Of a stretch of DNA of 64,000 nt, positions 34,435 to 46,250 are shown one piece after another. Source of the stretch: Porpolomopsis calyptriformis (taxonomy: Eukaryota; Basidiomycota; Agaricomycetes; Agaricales; Hygrophoraceae); assembly GCA_951640195.1 (NCBI GenBank), contig OX621171.1, forward strand, positions 62,001-126,000. The letters run 5' to 3'. The notes under the pieces were generated by a model, which saw only the letters and a list, made by a program, of their open reading frames with translations, was not told where the DNA came from and made no database searches. Positions within the stretch are counted from its first letter, which is position 1; every line of letters starts with the position of its first letter. The translations under genes were made by a program, and so were the position numbers.

Positions 34435-37400
34435 ATGGACCCGTGGTACGGGCTTGATGAGCCCCGCCAATATTGTCGCACATGAGTTGGAAAGTTATGG
34501 CGTTCGCACCTTCTCGGCGAAAGAAATGGCGTTCAATATTCTGGGTCTTATGCATCCGCTGCTATTCAGCATTACTCAAGTGGAGCCGATTTGGGCAGAC
34601 CTCAACGGTGGAATGGCTCGGCTTCCGCACCTTGCAGATATCACAACCCGCATCCGTATCAACCTCAATAAGAAGAGCGAACTTCGCCGTGCTATCGCGA
34701 GAGATAGTTCCGCCGATTTTCAGGTTGTCAATGGCGTTGAGGCGGAAAGACTTTTGCAGACCGTAAACGTGGTCCCCCTGGCGAATTTCCGATTCGATTT
34801 CCCCGCTTTGGAGTCGGTCGACTCACTGAAAGATGTATCCCAGCTACGGGGTATGATTGATCTGGACAGAGTCATCGTTGTCACGGGCTTCGCTGAAGTC
34901 GGTCCTTGGGGTAGCTCCAGAACACGATGGGAGATGGAAGCAAGAGGTGAATTCACCATCGAAGGGTGTATTGAAATGGCGTGGATGATGGGCTACATAA
35001 AACACTTCGACGGTCGCCTAAAGGATGGGTCTTTGTATGTCGGCTGGGTTGACAGCAAAACCAACGAGCCAGTGGATGATAAGTATGTCAGAGGACGCTA
35101 CGAAAAAGAAATCCTAAGTCATGCCGGAGTCCGCCTCATCGGTGAGTAAAGTATGCTGATTCCCCCTTCAAAAGCTTACGCTTGCATCCTAGAACCTGAC
35201 CTTTTCCGAGGTTACAACCCCAAAAAGAAAATCTTCAACCAGGAGGTTGAGCTAATCCATGACTTGGAACCCATTGAAGTCGCGGAAGCCGAGGCCGAAA
35301 ACTTCAAATACCAACATGGTGACAAGTGCGATATCTGGGCTGGTGAAAGCGGCCAGTGGTTTGTGAAATTCAAGAAGGGTGCATGCATCTTCGTCCCAAA
35401 AGCTTTCAAGTTCAGCCGTACAGTGGCTGGTCAAGTCCCGACAGGTTGGCACGCTGGTCGATACGGCATTCCTGATGATATCATTGCTCAAACGGATCGA
35501 GCTACCCTGTGGGCTCTTGTCTGCACAGCGGAGGCTCTCAATATGTCCCGCATCACAGACCCATACGAACTATACAAGCACATGCATCCCTCGGAGGTCG
35601 GGACTTGCCTTGGAAGTGGCATGGGTGGAACTGAGAGTCTGGGAAAGATGTTCAAGGATCGCCGAGAAGAGAAGGAAGTGCAGAATGACATCCTTCAAGA
35701 GACGTGAGTCCTTTTTCCAGTACGGTCATCCCATTTCTCAGCGTCCCATTTTAGTTTCATTAATACCACGGCTGGCTGGGTGAACTTGTTATTAATGTCC
35801 TCGAGTGGCCCTGTTAAAGTCCCCGTGGGAGCCTGGTTCGTGTTTCCTCTCCGTGTAATTTCCCGCTGACGTGATCCCTCCCGCAGCGCAACGGCACTAC
35901 AGCCCCTTGAGATCGCATGCGATACCCTCCTGTCCGGAAAAGCTAAAGTCATGATCGCTGGTGGCTTTGACGACATTTGCGAAGAGGGCTCTTACGAGTT
36001 CGCCAACATGAAGGCGACAAGCAGTGCAGAAACAGAGTTTGCGATGGGTCGGGAGCCTACGGAGATGTCCCGTCCAGCAACAACAACTCGTGCAGGGGTA
36101 AGACAAATTTGACCATATCTGTTCTTCTGATATTCATGCGTTCAAACCGCTCAGTTCATGGAGGCACAAGGAACTGGGATACACATTGTCATGACTGCCA
36201 AAACTGCCCTGGCACTTGAAGCTCCGATTCGTGGCGTCATTGCATTCACTTCCACCTCGACGTAGGTATAAGCCGATTCGCACTGGTATAGAGACTGACA
36301 CCACTATTCAGTGATAAAGCAGGACGGTCTATTCCAGCCCCTGGTTGTGGGGTACTGACAATTGCTAGGGAGGTAGCATCGAAACACCCCCTACCGCTCC
36401 TCGACGTAGCCTACCGTTCTCGTCAAATCACGTTTAGACGCACTCAAATCTCTCAATGGCTTTCACACGAGCACTCACAACTTCGTGAGGAGCTCGAAGC
36501 ATGTAAGAGCCGAGGAGAGCCTGTCGACGACGAATACTTCTCTTCACGGGTGGCCGATATCGAGAAGGAAGCCGACCGCCAAGAGGAAGATGTGTTAGCT
36601 ATGTACGGCATGCTTGAAGGATCCGACCCACGAGTAGCACCGCTGCGTCGTGCGCTTGCTGTTTGGGGCTTAACCGCTGATGACATTGTCGTTCTGTCGA
36701 TCCATGGAACCAGCACCGGTGCTAATGTGAGTTTATCCTCTTTCCGATGAATCGAGAGACTCACAGAAGCTACAGGAAGAAAACGAGACACACATCTGGA
36801 ACGATATTTTCACCTCCATTACTCGTACCCCTGGTAATGCCATCCCCATCATGGCGCAGAAGAGTTTACTGGGACACTCGAAAGGAGGATCAGCATCATG
36901 GCAATTGATGGGTCTCTTGCAAACCGTTAGCTCCGGCATTATTCCTGGAAACCGCAATAGCGAGTGAGTAGGATCCGATCATGTACTTAAATACACCTTT
37001 CTGACTATGCACAGCAACGTCGACGCTCACTTCCAAGCTCATCGCTTCCTAATGTTCCCTTCGAAATCTATTCACACCGACGGTATTCGCGCAGGAGTGA
37101 TGGTATGAAACTCTTAGCTTATCCGAAAACCATCTCACCCTCGTGTTCCTAGTCCTCCTTTGGATTTGGTCAAGTTGGCGGCACGGCTTTGGTTGTTCAC
37201 CCCCGATATTTGTTTGGTGTACTCGAACCTTCCGCATACGAGTCTTACAAAGCTAGAAATCGTATTCGCGCCCTTCAATCGTACCGGGCGATGAGCGAGA
37301 TGATGACTTCAAATTCGCTTGTGAAGATCAAGGAGGTTCCCCCGTACAGCGTTGACTTGGAACGCCGCGTTTTGTTGAACTCCATGGCGAGAGCGACTCT

Positions 37401-37641
37401 CAACCCGAAGACCGGTAGCTACGTGTTCCCCGAGAAAATGACGACAACCATAGAGATGGATACCGCCAACACAAAGGCGATCTCGGAAATATCACACGTC
37501 CTCACTGAAACTGGCACAGCAATAGGTGTCGGTACCGACCATGGTGCGCTTTCTATGATGCTCAAGCTTCCGAGACTGACGGCGGACTTGAATAGAGCTG
37601 ATCTCATCACAGCCTTCCTGAAACCTTTTTGGCATTATTGA
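34435..37641 (+). other. FAS segment: ketosynthase and degenerate C-terminus
   Basis: Exons 34435-35141, 35193-35703, 35755-35835, 35887-36097, 36155-36261, 36312-36726, 36776-36963, 37015-37102 and 37153-37641 join in frame. The catalytic cysteine of VPVGACATAL is split by the intron at 35836-35886. The two KS histidine motifs are present as HGTSTGAN (about 36703) and GHSKGGS (about 36870). After LTETG the protein reads IGVGTDHGAL, where the acidic PPT motif GVGVD-E would be expected, and then stops at 37641 without a PPT domain. Confidence 0.85.
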
Positions 37642-37650
37642 TGTTGTCGG

Positions 37651-37955
37651 ACAGGGTCTTCCCTAGAAAACAAGATACAGCTAACCTCTTTGAGAAGACT
37701 TGCAGCCCATTGGCATATCTATCATGAGTATTGCTCCAAACTTCGTAATACTGCTCCTCCTGCCGTCCCATTCTTGGGTACGTTGCTAGCTCCCTTAACT
37801 AATTTCTTGACTGAGGTTATTGGCGCAAAGGACGTTACCTGACAGATCTCACCTTCTGTCGTGAGGGCAACCCTTCTTATAGAACGTCTCCTACGACTCC
37901 CAGCAAAAAGCTCCTTAACTTCAACAGGTATCATAAGTTGGCTTGAAGGTGCGGC
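37651..37955 (+). pseudogene. Fragment of a RasGEF (CDC25-type) gene
   Basis: Two exons, about 37651-37777 and 37831-37943, join across a GT-AG intron. Their product includes LENKIQLTSLRRLAAHWHIY, then APPAVPFLGRYLTDLTFCRE and KKLLNFNRYHKLA, ending at TGA (37944-37946). PPAVPFLG-YL-DLTF is a conserved core of the RasGEF catalytic domain. Nothing upstream or downstream of the domain remains. It begins within ten bases of the FAS stop codon. Confidence 0.7.
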
Positions 37956-38640
37956 ACACCAGATACGAAATTTCGATGAGTTGATATTAAATTTTAGTTT
38001 CATTCCACTGATTTACAGGTTGTTAATGGCGTTGAGGATGTGATACCTTCAATGAGATGATGCCATTGGCACCCTCATGACTTGCATGCTAGGTAAGACT
38101 TTGTTTTATTGGTTAATTGGCATAGTGGCGGGACTAGCTGGTTTCACCCGTGCGAAGGGGCTCATCAGTGGGCTTAACCGCTTGCCCATACCAGCCCTTA
38201 TGGCTATACTGTGTACCCAACTTAGATTGCTGAGGGGGAGTCCAGCATCAGGTCATGAATGACCCAACAACCATGAACGGTCCACTCAAACCGACCATGA
38301 ACGGAAGGTAGAGGTCTTTGACCCCGAACAGGTGGGTAGTCAAGGGGGGTGCAGACTGAATGGTGAAGTGCGCCCTACTTCCTCTACATTCACATTGGAC
38401 CATGATGGCCGACTGCCTGCCTTTCATGAGCGAAAGGACTTGTCCACGATAGCCTTGAGTTATCGAACCCACACACTTACTAGCAGTCGGCCGTCTCCGG
38501 AGATAAGGCCGAAAGTAGATAGTGCTATGTCTTGGGTTCGAACCCAAGAGTGAATATTTACATATGAACAGGCTAGTTGTCATTTACATCAATCTCTTCA
38601 CCACTACTGTAACTATGAAGGACCATACTGGACAAAAATC
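37956..38640. other. Non-coding stretch with inverted repeats
   Basis: No gene is supported. GGCCGACTGC (about 38408) and GCAGTCGGCC (about 38484) form a 10-bp inverted repeat. A 20-bp perfect palindrome centred on GGGTTCGAACCC lies at 38530-38549. About 22 bases at 38018 (CAGGTTGTTAATGGCGTTGA) nearly repeat a FAS segment near 34722, perhaps a further FAS shard. Confidence 0.4.
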
Positions 38641-38910
38641 ATGTTTATCCTCTTAGATCCTTGTGCATAGTCATGCATAGATATTTATATATCTGCACAT
38701 AAATTTACACATCTATACATAATTTTACATAAATTAATATTTCTGCACACAATTTTGTATAATTATGCACAACTTAGCATAATTACACATAACTTAGCAT
38801 AATTATACATATTTGCACACAAGTTTTCATATCTGTGCACAAGTTTTCATATCTGTGCACAAGTTTGCACATCTGTACACAGGTTTGCACATCTGTATAT
38901 TTATAAAATG
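38640..38910. repeat. AT-rich minisatellite
   Basis: Tandem 20-25 bp units such as CACAAGTTTTCATATCTGTG and CATAATTACACATAACTTAG. The following sequence to about 39250 is AT-rich with short GTGCTACATA-type repeats and no gene. Confidence 0.7.
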
Positions 38911-39470
38911 CTACATAATGGTATACATCTTGTAATATTACACCTTATGCTAAATTCTGCCACTCTAATATATATATTTTAGCATTATACAGATGTTAAT
39001 ATGAAATTATACACATATTTCATTCATATAGTTATGAAGGACTATACATAGTGCTACATAGTGCTACATGGTGTTATATTTATAACTATATAATGCAACA
39101 TATTGCCACATTATGTTGTATCATATAGTTGTAAAATATAGTTGTAAAATAATATTCTAGTTTGGTTTAGTCCCACTTAGGACAAGCCTAGTCTAGACTC
39201 AGCAATAATTTGGTTTGATAGTCTGACTTCATTTAGCTTACTTTACAATAGGAGGAGAACATACAGTTATTATTTATTTACAGGTTGATAACAAGGACCA
39301 ACAAACATAGACAGGACATACGGGACTATAGGTGGGTGAGGTATAAGGGGGGATGAAGGGAATACACCACAGGAAGGTGCATCTGCCAGATTATCCTGAG
39401 ATGCAATCCACTTGGGCACAACATGGATCCTATGCTTGTGTGTGAGAAGGATAATACATTGAAGCACTAG

Positions 39471-39830
39471 TGTCAGAGATATATTTTTTCTTTTTCCTTT
39501 ACTCGTCTATTCCTATTTACATCAGACAGTTTACATCAATAACCGCTTAGCCACCCAAGCTCCACTTAGTAATAGAAGGTGACCAAGCCATATCTATATT
39601 TAGTCTACCATCACTCTCCTTATCTATATGACTCATCCATAGTCGTTACGACTCACACATAGTCAGTATGACTCATACTTAGCTAGTATATAAAGCTAGC
39701 AGTAGATAGACTTAGGATAAGTCTGTTTCTTTTGTTAACACCCCCAATCAGTAGTTAGCCAACCCTCTAAAACCCTACACCCAGAGCCTGAAGTAAAACC
39801 TTGTGATTAACCCTAGACTGCCATCTAACA
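39471..39830 (+). mobile_element. Solo LTR of Gypsy family C, TSD ACTAG
   Basis: 360 bp starting TGTCAGAGATATA and ending CATCTAACA, closely matching the LTRs at 50173 and 56765. ACTAG occurs at 39466-39470 and 39831-39835, a perfect 5-bp target-site duplication. It therefore arose by LTR-LTR recombination after a full insertion into the DIRS-like element. Confidence 0.9.
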
Positions 39831-39835
39831 ACTAG

Positions 39836-40160
39836 GTTCTGTTCTATACTATGAGATGAGCCTACTTTGAATGAACCTACCACTCCTGCATTATCCAAGT
39901 GGATGATAAAGGTCATATCCTGTAGGTTTGCTTTGACCAATGTAAGAAGATATAGCTCCAGGGCTATGAATTCTACCTAGCCTATATCGCACCCTTCTGA
40001 CTTCTAGCCTAGTAACAGAGGCCACACTAACCAGGTACTATCCATGATGAGACTAATACCCCAAGAGGTTGAGGTATCTATATAGATTTGTGAGCTAGAT
40101 ATAGTTCCTAGTCTGGATAAGGAAATCCTAACCCAGTTGTGATGAAGAGCCTCAATCCAC
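39836..40160. other. Decayed interior of the DIRS-like element
   Basis: This stretch separates the solo LTR from the RT-coding remnant and is likely part of the RNase H region. Minus-strand frames are broken by many stops and I call no ORF. Confidence 0.35.
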
Positions 40161-41525
40161 TACAGAATATCTTCCACTACACTGGCAGGAATGTGATACA
40201 AAACAAATGGCTTGTCCTCAGGGAACGCAGCTAGAAACCAATACAAAGAAGGTAGATATGTGCAACTACTGAGGATAATCAGGCTGCAGTGGTTTAGTGA
40301 CCTGACCAGAGATTGTGCTTGTGCATGTGATATGGAGGATCCAAACATCTAAGGTACCAGTTTCACAAGGAACTTGACCCATTTGGAATTAGGAAGTGAG
40401 ACTGTTTTTACTCCTAGGTCCCAGATAAATCCCAAATATGAGAATATTGTCTTGAATGGAGTGCATTTAGTGGCTGACCAAGGGCAGCCTAGAAACTCAG
40501 CCACTTCCATGATTAGTTTCTCATCATATGGATACAGGTAAGGGTCACTTCCAGATGAAGGGAAATGCTAGAAAGTGAAGTTATCTGCCCACTTAATGAT
40601 TAATGACACACTAGCTAGGATGTAGATACAATGGATTGGATCTGCAGGGCTCCCAAATATCCCGCAAGAGCTAGAGCATCCAAATAAGCAGCAATAGTCT
40701 ATACAGATCAAGCCCTTCCAGTTAATATAGACATGCAATCAATCCTCTGGCATTACAGGCATACAGCAGTGGGCAGCATCTATGTCATACACTACCACTT
40801 GTGTCCCTGGTGGTGCGGAAATAACTGCCAAGTAGCAGTCAATGAAAGTATTCTAGTTAAATGAAAAGGTTGAAGAGTCAATTTCAGAGTTGATGGATGA
40901 TATCAAGGGGTTCTGACAGGGAAATGAATGATCTTGTATGACATGTGGTTTAAGTGGGGTGCCCGAGAATGTGACACCTAGAGGAGAGGTATAGTATATG
41001 CCAAACAGTCTAACGAACTCTGTTGGCAGGTAACCTTTTGAATAACAGCTAGCAGTAAACTCTTTCTTGATATGCAGGTCCACAATCCCTGCATTTTCCA
41101 GGGCAGACTTATGATTTGGAGGTGAGTAGACAGAAGTAATGCAGGAGGAGATACCCAGATGGAAGCCATAACACAGACCCAAGGGAATATTAGCAAATTT
41201 ATTAAGAAGCTTGAAGTGATGGAGAATTATCTCCCAATGATCAGGGAGCAAGGGAGTGATGATGGGGAAATATTCACTGTGGTGAGTGGGATTGCACAGA
41301 ATGTTTGGCAGACCCACACCTCAAGCACACATGAAAATGTGGGCAAGGTTCTTTTGAGCACCCATAACTGCCATTGAATCCAAAGCAAACTGTGACACCT
41401 GTAGCTGATTTCCAGAGGCCATCCTGGACAGACAGGAAGCCATTATCAGAGGATTGACAATGACAGCCCACATGGGAAGTACCACCACAGATAAAGCAGC
41501 TGATGTGGCCTGTAGGACCTGACAT

Positions 41526-41763
41526 CTTGCCCCAAAAGGAGCCCCACCCCTACCCCTGAAAGGGCCATATAGAATTACCTACTGAGCTAGTACCCTATGA
41601 AGGGTGAGAAGATGTGGGAGGGTGAAGCAAATGTTCCATTGACAGCTGGTATTCAAGTACTGCACAATTAACAATAGACTGCCAAAGGGCATGCTAAAAA
41701 TTCTGAGGGAAGAATGAACCAATATCTGCTACCCAAGCTTGGTGGATCACAATGTCATATTGC
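41526..41763 (-). other. 5' part of the DIRS-like remnant
   Basis: Minus-strand sequence upstream of the Cys/His segment, with scattered open stretches but no continuous ORF. It abuts the inverted LTR at 41764. Confidence 0.3.
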
Positions 41764-42172
41764 TGTTATAAACTGGTTGCTGTCAAGATGGTTTTACTTC
41801 TGGGTGCTCTGTCCAAGACGATGATGATGGTCTCAAGTCCTAGTTATTGGGGTGTCTAATGAGGAATCAGACTTAAGGTCTGAGTACAACTAACTAGGTG
41901 TTTATATACTGACTACACTACTGTGGATGAGTCAGTGTTACAATGAGGAATACATGTGGTAAGTAAAAGATAAGCATGATAACAATGCGGAGCATGTGAA
42001 AGGATGAAACATAAGTAGTCGGAAATGAAATATATCCTACTTTAGGTAAATGAAAAAGATAAGACTATGGGGAATCCCATAGTGCAATTGTGGGGAATCC
42101 CAAGCAAGATAAGATGAGTCCAACTAACTACAATGACAAACATAGAGAGAGAAGGAAAAATTACGTCCATGA
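41764..42172 (-). mobile_element. LTR, minus orientation (family F)
   Basis: 409 bp whose reverse complement starts TGTCATGGACGTAA and ends AACCAGTTTATAACA. It matches 42622-43032 in opposite orientation, including GGGATTCCCCACAATTG and a TATATAAAC promoter-like motif. No target-site duplication was found at its ends. Confidence 0.7.
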
Positions 42173-42621
42173 CAGTTTTACTTTTATTTGTTGCTATATA
42201 AAATGCATAATTTTCCAGGTGTCTAAATATGGTGCTAAATTTCAACAAGTAGACAAAGATTTAACAGGTTATTTTAATAGTTACAAAATTTGACCCTGCT
42301 ACTAGTGAATGCTGGAAGACTATTGAGCCATTGAAGGCTTGACACACCAAGACCTTCCGATGAGAGAAACTCTCATTGAGTAAGGGAGTTCAGTTGAGAA
42401 CCCCATCAATCTCGATTTAGAGTACCCAGATGATGACAACATCACCACTGCCCCTGCCCCCACCCAGCTGACTTCAGAAGTTGATCCCATTGCTTCCCTT
42501 TTAGTAGTCATTGAAGAGGCCCTAACCACTAAGGAAATCCAGACCCAGGCCTCAGAGATCGAAATAACTAATATCACCCAAGTCTGAAATTCGAGTCAAA
42601 TTTCCTGAAAAGTGAGGTGTA
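42173..42621 (+). other. Retroelement tail between inverted LTRs
   Basis: A stretch with broken reading frames that ends in a purine-rich GAAAAGTGAGGTG just before the LTR at 42622. That looks like a polypurine tract, so the plus-strand LTR is probably a 3' LTR. The family (Copia or Gypsy) cannot be decided from what is left. Confidence 0.4.
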
Positions 42622-43032
42622 TGTTATGGATGTAAATTTTCCTTCTCTATCTGTGTTTGTCACTGTAGTTTAGTTGGACTTCTCTTATCTTGCTTGGGAT
42701 TCCCCACAATTGCCTCATGGGATTCCCCATAGCCTTATAACTTTCATTTACCCAAAGTAGGATACTTTTCATTTCCAACTCATCATGTTTCATTTCTTCA
42801 CATGTTCCAAGTTTCTTATCATGCTTATCTCTTACTCATCACATGTAAACCTCATATAACACTGACTCATCTGCAGCAGCATAGTCAGTATATAAACTTG
42901 TAGTTAGTTGTACTCAGACTTTAAGTCTGATTCCTCATTAGCTACCCCAATAACTAGGACTTGAGACCCTCATCATCATCTAGGACAGAGCACCTGAAGT
43001 AAAACTGTCTCGACAGTGACCAGTTTATAACA
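42622..43032 (+). mobile_element. LTR, plus orientation (family F)
   Basis: 411 bp starting TGTTATGGATGTAA and ending CAGTTTATAACA, TG..CA bounded, with a TATATAAAC motif near 42891. A purine-rich tract precedes it. Transposase-like sequence starts at its right end. Confidence 0.7.
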
Positions 43033-43034
43033 TG

Positions 43035-45560
43035 ATCTCACTGATGCACTAATCAAACTTGTCCATCACTGTATCAAGGAGAAGACCTCCTTCAGCTTTC
43101 AAAATCATGCTGATGTCTCCAAGATGTGGGAAAATGCATTGAATAAACTCATGAAGGCCTATTATTATTTCATTTGAGAGTCACGGTATTCCTGCTAATG
43201 CTCACCTAGTAATCTAGTTCAACAAGAAGACTATCCCTGTTCAGTATAAGAATCAGACAAGGAGCTATAATGTTCATTTTCACCCACTTTGGGATTGGGG
43301 ACTAGATCTTCTTTCAAACCCACAACTTGCACCTTTATTTGCCTGGGATGCACAACGACTTTCAAAATTCAATGGCACTTCATTTGTTCAATTCATCCAT
43401 GAGCCATGGACTGCAAATAGAATGTGGGATATTCAAGTACATGATAGGTTAGCTATATATTGCATTTATCTCAACTTTTTCATAGTTCTAACTTCCCACT
43501 GGCAGAAAACCTCTTTGTTTCATCATTTACACAGACAAAACCAAGCTCTCTTCATTTGGGATAGAAAAGGGATACCCTGTTATCACTTGATGTGCCAACT
43601 TACTAGTGGAAGTGAGGAATGGAAAAGGAGTTGGAGGAGGGCATGTAGTAGGATAGCTACTAATTGTAAGTTGCATTGGTTGCATTATTATCATTCCCAC
43701 ATTAACTTCTATCGGCACAGATAGATGAAGATGCAGGCAAGACAAAAAAGACAGGTTTTACCAATTTCAAGCATGTTGTATAGCATAAGTCTATGGAACT
43801 GATACTAGAGTCGATTATACCCTATTTAAAAACTGGATTTCATTACAGATGTGGTGATCAGATAGAGCAGCACCTTTTTCCATCCATTCTTATCTTATTG
43901 GCAGACTATGAAGAACAGTATGTTTGTTGAACTTGATTCTGCTATCTACTATCATAATGTCATTTTCAATTAGATGCATTATGGCACTTACCCATGGTTT
44001 GGGAGGACTCTACCCTTGCCCCATCTGCCTGGTTCCAAATGATAAACAATCCAATCTATCAACTATATATCCACTCCACACAGCTCTTCAGGCTCAAGCT
44101 CTTGTCAGCCAGGCAAAAGAAATGAGTTACACAGATAGTAACAATTACTTGAAGGATTATGGTCTTAAGGAAATTGATGTATGTCTGTCATTTATATGAG
44201 GATATCTGACTACATTATTATAGAATGTTTTTTGGTCTGTTGATAACTCTGATCCTTATGTGGCACTCAGCTGGGATTGCATGCATGCAAATCATGCTAG
44301 CCTAGGTGGAAAGCACCTTTGGCCTAAGATACAGATGTATGTTGATAGTCTTGGGTGGGATGCAGTTCAACAGGTTGATTACCAGTACATTCTTATCCCA
44401 CTGATTGATGTATTCTTGTGTGATTACAGGGTATCCCTTATCCCTCGCTGGCACAACCTCAACCACTTTGAACAAGTGATTGGGCTCTTGTTCATAGATG
44501 CATCAAAATACAAAGATATTTTAAAGGTAAATACTAACATCTGTTGATTTCTATTCTAATACCCCTTGCAGATTATCCTTTTTGCAATCTACAATATCTT
44601 CAATCAGACACAGGATCCTGATGCCTACTTATTGTTGTGGTGCTTGCAGAGTTATCTTGAATTAGACATGTATGCTGGGTTTGAAGTCTATACTACCAAG
44701 ATGATTCAAGCAGGCTGTGAGGTGCAGCTCAAGTTCTCATCTTTAATGGTAGTGAGCCATTCTCATTGGTCTGTTTTCAAGTACTAACTCTCATCAGAAA
44801 TATAAAATGACAAGTGGCAAATCATAGGAATTCCCAAAGATGCATTCAAATCAGCATCTTTTTAATGACATCAAGGTAAAAGGTGTGACTTGAAATTACA
44901 ACACAAAACCAAGTGAGAGTCTTCATGGCCCATTGAAGACATCTTATAAGCTACAGACAAACTTCAAGAATGTTGCTGAGCAGGTATTGTTTTTTTATCT
45001 CAGCTATTATCCTAAATAGCTTATATTAGCTTACATATTTTGAGAGCTGACCATTGGTGTTACATTGCTACCCTCATTCATGATGAGATTGATAATATGA
45101 ACAATGAAGATAACAATGGTGATAAAGAATCTGCTACACCTGATAAAGTTCTAGGTCATATCTCATTGGGATCAGCCCAATGACCATGCACTCTTCAAAT
45201 GTTGGAACAGGATTGACAAGGCAACAATGGATTCCAGAACTTCAGGCAAAAGCTGATGAATTTTATGAATACATTTTTGTCAACCCATAACATTCTGCTT
45301 CTAAACAACAAATGAGTCAGATTTGAATCTAATGATTTAGTAAGGTATTTTGTCACTTCTTTGCTCCCAGTATTCAACAGTATTCCCAGGTGGTAGAACA
45401 TCGCTTCCTCACTGTCCATTATGAGTCTACAGTTGACTGGTAGCTCCAATCAGATCTCCTGCACTTCAATCCATGTTTTTTCAATTATCCACAATATGAC
45501 TGTGTTATGGTACATGTTAAGGCACAGTGATCTCCCGGTCAGCTTGGAGTGCTCAATGAA
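43035..45560 (+). pseudogene. Plavaka-type transposase pseudogene
   Basis: Conserved strings occur in order over 2.5 kb: HPLWDWGLDLLSNPQLAP, FVQFIHEPWTANRMWDIQ, TDKTKLSSFG, GKGVGGGH, ALTHGLGGLYPCPICLVPND, LSWDCMHANHASLGGKHLW, RWHNLNHFEQV, CLQSYLELDMYAGFEVYTT and NYNTKPSESLHGPLKTSY. I recognise these as the Plavaka transposase common in Agaricomycetes, a CACTA-like cut-and-paste enzyme. At least one intron remains (44527-44572). Many stops and frame changes show it is dead. I did not find its terminal inverted repeats. Confidence 0.75.
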
Positions 45561-46250
45561 CAAACCAGAGACTTCTTCTGAATAGCAAGAAGGGGGGTAT
45601 CTATGTTGAGATCGAAACTAAGCTTACAAACTCTAACTACACTACTTAACTAGTCTGAGTTTGAATACTATAACTCAACTGCAATCTATAGAATGGCTGA
45701 CTCAGCTGCTGTGCAACTTTGGATGGTGTCACTGCCGACTAATGGCAATAATCCCTCTAATCTACAAGGTAATGAATAATAAAGGAAGGTGGTGGAGGGA
45801 TAAGATAAGTTTAGGGAAGGTTGCGATAAGATAAAATGAAAAACAGGATGCATTATAATATCACTCTCCCTTCAGAATCATGTCCACACAAGGTTAATGT
45901 AGGCATTGGAGATGTCTTGAACAGTCTTATAAAAGCCAGCAGGGAGCATAACAAGGGATGACTAGGAGGTAGTAACCATAACATTGTTGGATGTCCAGAG
46001 CTGAAAGGGGGAGGGTGAGCTAGTAAGTATGGAGCATCTGACCTTGATCATCAAGCTGTAGGATGAAAATGACAGCGTCAACTGGGCCTTCTTCATAGAT
46101 CCATACTTGATATATGTGGGAGGGAAGATGGGGGAGGAGAACAGAGGTGTTGAAATCAGAATCCAGGATGCAATCAACTTCAATAGGTGTGAGTGGAATG
46201 ATGATGTCAATATTATCAGATGCCTTTGGCAGATTGTAGCCTTTGCTATA
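45561..46250. other. Junction between Plavaka and Gypsy A
   Basis: A minus-strand ORF at 45962-46210 is probably the 3' end of Gypsy A or a leftover of another element. No LTR could be defined. I see no host gene. Confidence 0.3.

Larger units (their letters stand above)
25741..37641 (+). pseudogene. Fused fungal type I fatty acid synthase (beta-alpha), disrupted
   Basis: About 12 kb reads through the domains acetyltransferase, enoyl reductase, dehydratase, malonyl/palmitoyl transferase, ACP, ketoreductase and ketosynthase. This is the order of a single-chain basidiomycete FAS that makes C16/C18 acyl-CoA in the cytosol. Around sixteen short introns, nearly all GT-AG, are placed where the protein demands them. 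The copy is damaged: the N-terminus (roughly 150 residues by my estimate) is missing; TAG replaces an expected Trp at 27635-27637; frameshifts occur near 27807, 28745, 30493 and 32306; and no phosphopantetheinyl transferase domain follows KS. Coding sequence is otherwise well kept, so either the lesions are recent or some are assembly errors near homopolymers. A functional copy must exist elsewhere. Confidence 0.9.
39270..41525 (-). pseudogene. DIRS-like/tyrosine-recombinase-type retroelement remnant (RT-RNase H)
   Basis: Read from 41525 downward: a Cys/His-rich segment (CFICGG.SHVGCHC, then CFGFNGSYGCSKEPCPHFHVC), a reverse transcriptase region (PLLPDHWEIILHHF, PPNHKSALENAGIVD, FGCSSSCGIFG, IIKWADNF), and an RNase H-like tail (VVPKWIASQDNLADAPS). 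I recognise this order from Agaricomycete elements of the DIRS type, though no recombinase is visible here. Several stops are present and the RT catalytic pair reads DN instead of DD. A solo LTR at 39471-39830 interrupts it; the reading frame resumes exactly across the insertion. Confidence 0.6.

Noticed and set aside
26007..36957. Minus-strand ORFs of 60-180 aa across the FAS locus
   Set aside because: They are shadows of the plus-strand coding exons and match nothing in themselves.
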